Under the pieces are notes generated by a model. It had not been told where the DNA came from. It did no database searches and was given only the letters and a program-made list of their open reading frames with translations. The position numbers were made by a program, and so were the translations under genes. This document shows positions 7,167-14,138 of a stretch of 37,830 nt of DNA, piece after piece; position 1 is the first letter of the stretch; each line of letters begins with the position of its first letter. The DNA is from Chloroflexota bacterium (lineage in GTDB: Bacteria; Chloroflexota; Anaerolineae; B4-G1), in contig DSAR01000164.1 of the NCBI GenBank assembly GCA_011046405.1, forward strand, positions 1 through 37,830, written 5' to 3'.

Positions 7167-8564
7167 ATGAATTACATTCAAATTCCACGCGGGCTGAAGG
7201 TGCTCGTGGCCTTGATCTTCATCTTCGGCGCCATGGCCGCGGGTTATCAGAACAGTATGACCCCCATCACCCTGGTCGTTGATGGGCAGGAATATGCATT
7301 GCACACGCATCAGAAGACCCTGGGCGCGTTTTTGATGGACATCGGTCTGACCCTTCACCCCAAAGACATCATCTACCCACGACGAATGGATACTCCCCTG
7401 CAATCCAATATGCACGTCGACGTGCAGCGGGCTCAACTCGTCCACATCAACGCCGACGGTCATCACGCATCTCACTATACCCATTCTGGATCAATCGATC
7501 TGATCTTGCAAGAAGCGCGTCTGTCGGTCAATCCCTACGACGAGATAAGGGTCGAAGGCCAGATTCACCCACTCGACGCCGGACTGGATGATCTGAAACC
7601 GGCCCAGATCACGATTCGTCGCGCCACCCCCTTTACGTTGCACGATGGCGAAAATACCTCGACGCACCACAGCATAGCCAATACCGTGGGAGAGGCCCTG
7701 CGCCACGCCGGATTGACGCTTTACCTGGCCGACGGCGTCGAGCCGGCGCTGGGGGAACGGCTATCGGCGGGTATGCACATCCACGTCAATCGCTCGAAAC
7801 CAGTCACGGTTCAAGTGGATGGTCGCACGATGCGCGCCCGCACACACCGGGAGCACGTGGGAGAGGTGCTGGCCGATCTCGGCGTGATATTGACCGGTCA
7901 GGATTATGCCGAACCGCCGCTCGACGATGAATTGGGGGAGCAAACCTCGATTCGAGTGGTCCGGGTCAGCGAGCGATTCTTGATCGAACAGGAGCCTATC
8001 CCCTTCGAGATCCTCTGGCAACCCGATCACGATCTGGAGATCGATCACGAACGGGTGATGCAAGAAGGCGCCCGGGGTGTACGCGAACGGCGCATCCGGG
8101 TACGCTACGAGGACGGACACGAGATAGCGCGGGAGGTTGATAGCCAATACGTCGCCGTCCCACCGACCAACAAGGTATTTGGGTATGGGACCAAAGTCGT
8201 CGTCCGGACTCTCGACACCCCCTCGGGGCCGGTCGAGTATTGGCGCAAGCTGCGCGCGTTGGCGACCTCCTACTCGGCTGGGACGGCGGGGACACCGAGA
8301 TCGAGCCCCTGGTATGGCCGCACGGCCACCGGTATGCAGATGAGACACGGTATCGTGGCTGTCGATCCCCGGGTGATCAAACTGCACAGTCATGTGTATG
8401 TGCCCGGATATGGCGTTGGCATCGCCGGCGATACGGGCGGCGCCATCAAGGGACGGCGAATCGACCTGGGATACGACGACGACAACCTGGTGCTCTGGTA
8501 CCGGTGGGTGGACGTCTACCTCCTCACGCCTGTGCCCGATCAGATTCGGTACGTTCTGGATTAG
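7167..8564 (+). CDS. YabE-like cell-wall protein: DUF348 repeats, G5 domain, 3D domain
   Basis: Membrane-anchored exported protein of 465 residues. A single N-terminal hydrophobic segment (about 9-30) is followed by several DUF348-type repeats (about 34-265, recurring VxVDG and LxxxGLxL patterns), a G5 domain (about 266-345) and a C-terminal 3D domain (about 365-455). The 3D domain retains the conserved acidic residues of the MltA/Rpf-type double-psi barrel (AVDP, GDTGG, GRRIDL). Relatives such as B. subtilis YabE and actinobacterial resuscitation-promoting factors remodel peptidoglycan, so a lytic role is likely. rsmA follows 8 bp later, as in the Firmicutes order yabE-rnmV-ksgA, but rnmV is absent here. 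The Shine-Dalgarno is weak. Confidence 0.9.
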   Translation: MNYIQIPRGLKVLVALIFIFGAMAAGYQNSMTPITLVVDGQEYALHTHQKTLGAFLMDIGLTLHPKDIIYPRRMDTPLQSNMHVDVQRAQLVHINADGHHASHYTHSGSIDLILQEARLSVNPYDEIRVEGQIHPLDAGLDDLKPAQITIRRATPFTLHDGENTSTHHSIANTVGEALRHAGLTLYLADGVEPALGERLSAGMHIHVNRSKPVTVQVDGRTMRARTHREHVGEVLADLGVILTGQDYAEPPLDDELGEQTSIRVVRVSERFLIEQEPIPFEILWQPDHDLEIDHERVMQEGARGVRERRIRVRYEDGHEIAREVDSQYVAVPPTNKVFGYGTKVVVRTLDTPSGPVEYWRKLRALATSYSAGTAGTPRSSPWYGRTATGMQMRHGIVAVDPRVIKLHSHVYVPGYGVGIAGDTGGAIKGRRIDLGYDDDNLVLWYRWVDVYLLTPVPDQIRYVLD

Positions 8565-8572
8565 ACGTTTCA

Positions 8573-9400
8573 ATGGACGTATTGGAAGTACTGAGGCGAT
8601 GGGACGTTCAACCCAGCAAAGGCGCTGGGCAGAACTTCCTCGTCGATCCGGTCGTTTTGCAGAAAATCGTCGCTGCCGCCGACTTGACTTCCGACGACGT
8701 CGTCCTGGAAGTGGGGGCAGGGGTCGGGAACTTGACCGAGCGTCTGGCCCTGGCGGCCGCTCACGTCGTGGCCGTCGAGATGGATCGCGACCTGATCCCG
8801 GTGCTCCGGAGCACACTGGCTCGTTTCGACAACGTCACGCTGGTCGAAGGGGATATCCTGGACCTCAACCCGGCTGACCTGCTCGGTGATTTTATCCCCC
8901 CCCTGCGTTACAAGGTCGTCGCTAACCTGCCCTACTACATCACGTCGGCCATCCTCAGGCATCTGTTAGAGACGACTTATAAGCCCTGCCAGATGGTACT
9001 GACGATGCAGTGGGAGGTGGCGAAGCGCATCGTGGCCAGACCAGGGGATATGAGTCTGCTGGCCGTCAGCGTTCAATTTTACGGACAACCCCAGAAGCTC
9101 TTTCGCATCAAGGCCGGCAGCTTTTACCCCGCCCCGCAGGTAGATTCGGCCGTCGTGCGGATCGATCTGTACGACACTCCCCCGATACCGGCCGATGATC
9201 AGGCTGACTTCTTTCGCGTCGTGAAGGCCGGATTTTCGCAGCGGCGCAAGCAACTCCGCAACACGTTGGCCGCCGGCCTCCGAATGCTGCCCGACGAAGT
9301 GGAGACGAAACTCCACGCCATCGGCGTCGATCCCCAGCGGCGCGCCCAGGCGCTGACCATTGACGAGTGGGTCAAGATCACCGAGGTGTTAAACCCCTGA
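8573..9400 (+). CDS. rsmA: 16S rRNA dimethyladenosine transferase RsmA (KsgA)
   Basis: Dimethylates two adjacent adenines near the 3' end of 16S rRNA using S-adenosylmethionine, a late checkpoint in small-subunit assembly. The ATG at 8573 gives 275 residues, the usual length. Family motifs are all present: GQNFL near the N-terminus, the SAM-binding EVGAGVGNLT, the acidic residue in VEMD, and the catalytic NLPYYIT motif; the C-terminal region includes FSQRRKQLRNTL. The frame is open further upstream to 8240, but that part only overlaps the G5/3D gene. The gene sits 8 bp after that gene and is probably co-transcribed with it. Confidence 0.96.
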   Translation: MDVLEVLRRWDVQPSKGAGQNFLVDPVVLQKIVAAADLTSDDVVLEVGAGVGNLTERLALAAAHVVAVEMDRDLIPVLRSTLARFDNVTLVEGDILDLNPADLLGDFIPPLRYKVVANLPYYITSAILRHLLETTYKPCQMVLTMQWEVAKRIVARPGDMSLLAVSVQFYGQPQKLFRIKAGSFYPAPQVDSAVVRIDLYDTPPIPADDQADFFRVVKAGFSQRRKQLRNTLAAGLRMLPDEVETKLHAIGVDPQRRAQALTIDEWVKITEVLNP

Positions 9401-9483
9401 TCGATCTGTTTGTGTTTTCTCCTCCTTTCCCCTAATTCTTTCTCCTTCCTCATGCAAAGCCATGCAACGAAATCGAAACGAAA

Positions 9484-9513
9484 TTGTAACGTCTTTCCTG
9501 TCCCGTTTATGCT
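9484..9513 (+). promoter_or_regulatory. Candidate promoter upstream of the bactofilin operon
   Basis: TTGTAA (9484-9489) and TATGCT (9508-9513) at 18-bp spacing. If used, the transcript would carry a leader of about 250 nt containing dispersed repeat copy B. An overlapping TATATT (9513-9518) is spaced too far from the -35. Confidence 0.4.
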
Positions 9514-9532
9514 ATATTACAAGTAGTTTCGA

Positions 9533-9700
9533 GGCTCTCTGCTAGTTCGCGTGCTCGGCTTAGCAAGCGGTCAATTTTTCGCCACGAATGACACGAATTG
9601 TCACTAATCTTTGGGTTTTTCGTGTTGATTCGTGCAAACCTGTCCTGAGCGTAGTCGAAGGATGCGTGGCCAATCTCTCACCGTGACCAAGCGAAATTCT
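9533..9700. repeat. Dispersed repeat R, copy B (interrupted)
   Basis: The same family as the copies at 6220 and 36936, but more diverged. It carries a roughly 27-bp insertion at about 9638-9664 (core TGTCCTGAGCGTAGTCGAAG) between the halves of the palindrome. It occupies most of the 370-bp gap before the bactofilin-coiled-coil gene and creates a spurious upstream extension of that frame. Confidence 0.75.
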
Positions 9701-9769
9701 GAAGGCCCGCAAGACTTCGCTATCGGTAATTCCTTTTTGTTCTGGCTTGTCCCAGTTCAGGAAACTCTG

Positions 9770-12700
9770 ATGGATAAGGATAAAAAACCCCAAGAGACCA
9801 CCATTGGCTCCCAAGTCACATTGATCGGTCAGATGGATACCGATCGACCTATGCATATCCGGGGAATTTACGAGGGGGATCTGTCAGTCGCCAACTTGGT
9901 CTTCGTCGAAAAATGTGGCATGTCCAGTGGCAATATCGTGGCGGAACACGTCGTGGTGCATGGCGTCGTTGTTGGCAGCGTGCGAGCCACGCGGGTCGAA
10001 ATTCGGAGCAGCGGCAAGGTATGGGGCAATGTGTGTGCCTATACTTTTTACATTGAGCCAGGGGGATTTGTCCGGGGCCAGATTATCACGCCTGCCCGGC
10101 CTGGTGATACGAATTGGGATGTGGAACTTCCCGTCAATCTCGCGACCCTGCCTTTGCAACCGATGCGGGAAGATGCGCTGGATCATCTGCTAGAAGAGTT
10201 GGAGACGGTCGCTCAAAAGACCTTCATGCCCGACGACGTGCTGTTGCGGCCCCAACCTTTGCAAGTTAAACGGGCGCTGGCGCGAGTCGCCGACGCCAAA
10301 AACTGGATGATCCTGCAGCTTCAATTGGAATACCGCGCATTACAGGAGGCGTTCGAAGAACGAGAGGCCCTGATCGCGCTTTTCCAAGACGAAACTGAGC
10401 AGATGGGCAACGGACGCGAAGCCTCTCTGGTCCGGCAAACTATCGTTCTGGGCAATCAATTGCAACGCCTGCGCAAGGCGGCTGTGCAAAGACAACAGAG
10501 CCTATCCCGGCTGCAGCTCGAATTGATCGAGACACGCCTGTCGTTGCAGGCCGCGCAAAACGAGGTCGAAAACCTGCGCGACGACTTGAACAGACAGAAA
10601 GTCGAGCAAGAAGTGGGGCCAAGCGCTGGAGTTGGACACGATCAGCGCTATGATGATGAAGATGCTGCTGCTGAAAACAGATTGACCACGCACGCCGGGC
10701 CATCCACCGTCGATCTCGCCGCCATCGTTGCAGAGCGAGATCAAGCAACGGTCGAATTGGAAGAGGCGCGAGATCAAATAGAGACCCTGAAGCAGCGACT
10801 CGCCCACCTCCAGGAAGAAAAAGCAACTGCGACGAAAACCGTGGCCCAACTTCAAGACACATTGGAAAAAGCCCAGGGACAAAAGGTGGATTTGGCGGTC
10901 CGATTGTCGCGTGCCAGGAGAACCGTAGAACGCGAAGATATACTGACGGCCAAAGTGGCGGCATTGCGGGATGCCCTGGAGACGAGCCAACGACAGAAGT
11001 CTGATCTGGAACAGACTGTGGAACGGTTGACGAACGAACGAGATGTGATCCGAGAGACACAGAAACAGAAAATGGTCAATCTGGCCAGCGCCATGGCCCG
11101 GAGCGAGCGTTTGGTGTCTGAGCAGGACGACCTGCGGGAGCAAATAGATCATCTCCAGGATACGTTAGCGCATAGTCGTTTGAAGACGGTCGATTTGGAG
11201 CAAACAATCGCCCACTTGACCCAGGAACGGGATGAAGCGCGCGCGATCCAAGCACAAGAACAGACAAAAGAAGAGACGTCTCGCCAGCAAAGCGTTTTGA
11301 TGCAGACCATCGAGCGCCTGGAGAGCGAACGGGACGCCGCCTATGAAGAACGAGAAAAGCAGGAGACCGTGATGGCCGGTTTACAACTGGATTTGAATAC
11401 CGCCCTGGAGAGTGTCGAGCAATTAATGGCCAAACGGGACGAGCTTCGCAACGCACTGGCCACGGCGGAGCGGGAAAAAGAAAGGTTGGCGGAGAAGAGC
11501 AAACAGATAACCAACGAGCGCGATATGGCCCGGGCGGCGCGGGAGCGAGGACAGGCCTCGCTGGCCAACCTGCGCCAGGAGCTGGACGCCGCCGCGGCCC
11601 GCGTCCAGCAGTTGGCGTCCGAGCGAGACACACTGCGGGAAGAGATCGCCCACCTGCGCGAGACCGCCCAGACTGCCGAGGCCCTTCAGGCCGACCTTTC
11701 GGTGCTGCGCGAGGCGCTGGCGGCGGCGGAACGGGAGCGAGACGCGCTGCGCGAGGAGCAGGAAAAGGAGCTGGAAGCGCTGGCCGAGGCGCGAGATGCA
11801 GCCCAGACCGCCCAGGAGCAGGAACTGGAGGCCGCCGCGGCCCGCGTCCAGCAGTTGGCGTCCGAGCGAGACACACTGCGGGAAGAGATCGCCCACCTGC
11901 GCGAGACCGCCCAGACCGCCGAGGCCCTTCAGGCCGACCTTTCGGTGCTGCGCGAGGCGCTGGCGGCGGCGGAACGGGAGCGGGACGCGCTGCGCGAGGA
12001 GCAGGAAAAGGAGCAGGAAGCGCTGGCCGAGGCGCAAGATGCAGCCCGGGCACTGCAGGAACAAAGACAGGCGTCACTGATCGAGTTGCAAGCCGATTTG
12101 AGCGCGGCGCTGGAATGCATCGAGGCTTTACAATCGGAACGGGATCACTTGCAGGAGGAGGCCATCCAACTCAGGAAATCCCTGGGGGCCAATGAGGCCC
12201 GTCGGGTCGAAATGGCCAAACAACTGGCCCTCATAGCCGCCAACCAGGAACGAGAGAGCCCATTGCCGGCGGATGTGACGGCGCTGCACGAAGCGCTGGC
12301 GATCTCTGAGCACAAGCGGAAAGCACTGACCGAAGAACTGAAACAAGTCCAGCAGACCAGTCAAGCCCTCGTTGAGGAACAGCGCCAATCGGACCTGCGG
12401 GATCTGGACGAGCGCTCGGATGACACCAAGGCAGAGATTGAACAGATCGTTGGGGAGCGGGATCGCGCCCAGGCCAAATGGGAGCAGGCACAGGCGAGTA
12501 TCGCACAACTCAACGCCGATTTGAAAGCGGCTCGGCGGCGCATCGTCCGGCTGAAAGATCGGCTGACCGAGCAGGAAGCCGGCGTGGAGCACGGCGTGGA
12601 GCACGGCGTCAGTCTGAAGGAAAAGATCTTGCACGAGTCCAACGTGCACGTGGCCTATTGTCTCCGGTGCCGTGCGCAACGTCTCGTCTCAGAAGTGCGA

Positions 12701-12826
12701 GAGATCGAGATGCCCAATGGTCAACGAGCCGTCAAGGGTCGCTGCGCCGTGTGCGGTGCGGGATTATTCAGCCAGATCCCAGAAGGCCATCAGGTGACCC
12801 AAGATCTGTTGGCGTTCTTGCGTTAG
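9770..12826 (+). CDS. Bactofilin-like / long coiled-coil / DUF5679 zinc-ribbon protein
   Basis: 1018 residues from the ATG at 9770 (AGGA about 8 nt upstream; the frame before it is derived from a dispersed repeat). Residues about 8-110 are a bactofilin (DUF583) beta-helix: TTIGSQVTLIG, then short beta turns such as GVVVGSVRATRVEIRSSG. Residues about 150-950 are almost unbroken heptad coiled coil rich in Gln, Glu, Arg and Leu, with an exact 81-residue internal duplication. The last 60 residues form a zinc ribbon with two CxxC pairs (CLRC, CAVC) and NGQRAVKGRC, like DUF5679. Bactofilins polymerise into membrane-associated scaffolds; I infer a cytoplasmic scaffold with a very long rod. It heads an operon with a propeller-like protein, an MMPL-like protein, a Ras-like GTPase and Roadblock proteins. 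No bactofilin with this architecture is known to me. Confidence 0.88.
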   Translation: MDKDKKPQETTIGSQVTLIGQMDTDRPMHIRGIYEGDLSVANLVFVEKCGMSSGNIVAEHVVVHGVVVGSVRATRVEIRSSGKVWGNVCAYTFYIEPGGFVRGQIITPARPGDTNWDVELPVNLATLPLQPMREDALDHLLEELETVAQKTFMPDDVLLRPQPLQVKRALARVADAKNWMILQLQLEYRALQEAFEEREALIALFQDETEQMGNGREASLVRQTIVLGNQLQRLRKAAVQRQQSLSRLQLELIETRLSLQAAQNEVENLRDDLNRQKVEQEVGPSAGVGHDQRYDDEDAAAENRLTTHAGPSTVDLAAIVAERDQATVELEEARDQIETLKQRLAHLQEEKATATKTVAQLQDTLEKAQGQKVDLAVRLSRARRTVEREDILTAKVAALRDALETSQRQKSDLEQTVERLTNERDVIRETQKQKMVNLASAMARSERLVSEQDDLREQIDHLQDTLAHSRLKTVDLEQTIAHLTQERDEARAIQAQEQTKEETSRQQSVLMQTIERLESERDAAYEEREKQETVMAGLQLDLNTALESVEQLMAKRDELRNALATAEREKERLAEKSKQITNERDMARAARERGQASLANLRQELDAAAARVQQLASERDTLREEIAHLRETAQTAEALQADLSVLREALAAAERERDALREEQEKELEALAEARDAAQTAQEQELEAAAARVQQLASERDTLREEIAHLRETAQTAEALQADLSVLREALAAAERERDALREEQEKEQEALAEAQDAARALQEQRQASLIELQADLSAALECIEALQSERDHLQEEAIQLRKSLGANEARRVEMAKQLALIAANQERESPLPADVTALHEALAISEHKRKALTEELKQVQQTSQALVEEQRQSDLRDLDERSDDTKAEIEQIVGERDRAQAKWEQAQASIAQLNADLKAARRRIVRLKDRLTEQEAGVEHGVEHGVSLKEKILHESNVHVAYCLRCRAQRLVSEVREIEMPNGQRAVKGRCAVCGAGLFSQIPEGHQVTQDLLAFLR
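11588..12073 (+). repeat. In-frame 243-bp tandem duplication inside the coiled coil
   Basis: Two adjacent units (11588-11830 and 11831-12073) are nearly identical at the nucleotide level, including synonymous positions, so the duplication is recent or is kept uniform by gene conversion. Each adds 81 residues: eleven heptads plus four residues, a spacing that preserves coiled-coil register through a stutter. Confidence 0.9.
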
Positions 12827-12839
12827 AATCGAGGAGCAG

Positions 12840-14138
12840 ATGCGTCGAAGGAACAAGAGACGGATGAGGAGAAAGTACGTTTACCGGGGCATCGTGAGCC
12901 TCGCGTTGTTCGTCGTGATGCTGTGGGCCGGCGAGGCCAGGGCCGGGCGCTACTGGTTGGCCCCGGCGCCGGCCGCACCGGGCGATCCATTCCCTCTCGT
13001 CCAGGGGGCCGGCGATCTTTTTCGACCGGTTGTGGCGATGGACGGCAGCGTCGTCGTGTGGTACGCCTGGAGCGATGACGGGTTGGACGTGTTTGGGTTG
13101 GCGCTGGAGGCGGGTCAGCCACAGGGCGCCCCCTTCACTATAGGAGGCGGTCCCGGCGAGCAAGCGGCGCCCGCGATCTCGCCGGGGAGAGAGGGAGACG
13201 GCTACCTGGTGGTGTGGCACAGCCGGCGAGACGAGGCGGCCGATTTTGACGTCTATGCCCGCTATCTCGACGCCAGAGGGCGGCCGGTCGATGATCCATT
13301 CCCCGTGGCGGCTGGCCTGGGGGACCAACTCCGCCCCGCCGTCGCTTATGCCCCTGTCGTGGACCGGTTCGTCGTCGTCTGGCAGGGGCGGCGCGCCGGG
13401 GCTGAATTCGATCTGCACGCCCGGCTGATACCATCCTTGCCTCGATTGCGAGAGCAGGACGGCGAGATAAGCGGCGGAACCTTCACCGTCAGTTCAGCCC
13501 CTGGCGATCAACTCACGCCGGCCGTGGCCTGCGAGATCGAAGCGCCCCGCTGCCTGGTCGCGTGGATGGATACCCGGAACGCCAACACGCTGGACACCGA
13601 CATCTTCGGGCGCATGATCGACGCCAACGCCGGGACTGTCCTGGGCGACGAGATCGACGTGGCGGTGGAGAGATGGTACCAGGACTCGCCAGCCGTCATC
13701 TACAACCCCGTCAGCCGGGCTTACATGCTCGTTTGGAACGACGACATCGAAAGCCAGCTTGTGAGCAGCGACGGGCGTTCTATTGGCGGGCGGATAAACG
13801 TCTCTCGAGAAAGCCCATTCCAATACAAGCCGGCCATCGCCGTCAACGCTGCGGGCAATTACCTCATCGTATGGGAAGATGGACGCCGTCAGGCAATCCG
13901 AGGCATGGACATCTACGGCCAACGGCTCTCGCCCGACGGCGCGCCGCTGGGACGCAACTTTGCCCTATCGACCGAAGCGCACAATCAATACGCCCCAACA
14001 GTGGCGTTCGACCCTCGCCTGGGAGCATTTTTCGCTGTATGGGAAGATGATCGAGAAAGTGATGACGATGGAAACAGCTACCTCGTCCTGTACGGACAAA
14101 TCCTATCCGACGATGCCGATGACGAGAAGACGCATTAG
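12840..14138 (+). CDS. Secreted repeat protein, probable beta-propeller
   Basis: 432 residues, start ATG 12840 with GAGGAG 4-9 nt upstream. A very basic N-terminus (MRRRNKRRMRRK), a hydrophobic stretch and an AxA-like cleavage site near residue 35 form a signal peptide. The mature part contains at least six copies of a roughly 55-60-residue repeat with the core PAVAxxxxxxxxLVVWxDxR (for example YLVVWHSRRD, FVVVWQGRR, YLIVWEDGRR, FFAVWEDDRE). This spacing and the aromatic VVW strand suit blades of a propeller that binds a ligand or partner outside the membrane. No catalytic motif is visible. It is 13 bp after the bactofilin-like gene and overlaps the membrane protein gene that follows, so the three are probably co-expressed. 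Function unknown. Confidence 0.85.
   Translation: MRRRNKRRMRRKYVYRGIVSLALFVVMLWAGEARAGRYWLAPAPAAPGDPFPLVQGAGDLFRPVVAMDGSVVVWYAWSDDGLDVFGLALEAGQPQGAPFTIGGGPGEQAAPAISPGREGDGYLVVWHSRRDEAADFDVYARYLDARGRPVDDPFPVAAGLGDQLRPAVAYAPVVDRFVVVWQGRRAGAEFDLHARLIPSLPRLREQDGEISGGTFTVSSAPGDQLTPAVACEIEAPRCLVAWMDTRNANTLDTDIFGRMIDANAGTVLGDEIDVAVERWYQDSPAVIYNPVSRAYMLVWNDDIESQLVSSDGRSIGGRINVSRESPFQYKPAIAVNAAGNYLIVWEDGRRQAIRGMDIYGQRLSPDGAPLGRNFALSTEAHNQYAPTVAFDPRLGAFFAVWEDDRESDDDGNSYLVLYGQILSDDADDEKTH

Noticed and set aside
6728..7188. Several open frames on both strands across the SRP RNA
   Set aside because: The region is a structured RNA with conserved motifs; frames are by-products of its GC content.
9632..9769. 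Longer N-terminus for the bactofilin-like protein
   Set aside because: The extra 46 residues are translated from dispersed repeat copy B and its insert; they are not bactofilin-like.
11076..12077. Long minus-strand frame (333 codons) opposite the coiled coil
   Set aside because: It is extremely rich in Pro, Arg and Ala, has no ribosome-binding site, and exists because of the GC-rich repeated coding sequence on the plus strand.
13879..14112. Extended N-terminus of the MMPL-like protein
   Set aside because: This part runs out of frame through the repeat (propeller-like) protein gene and encodes no membrane or known domain; a start near the overlapping stop is more plausible.
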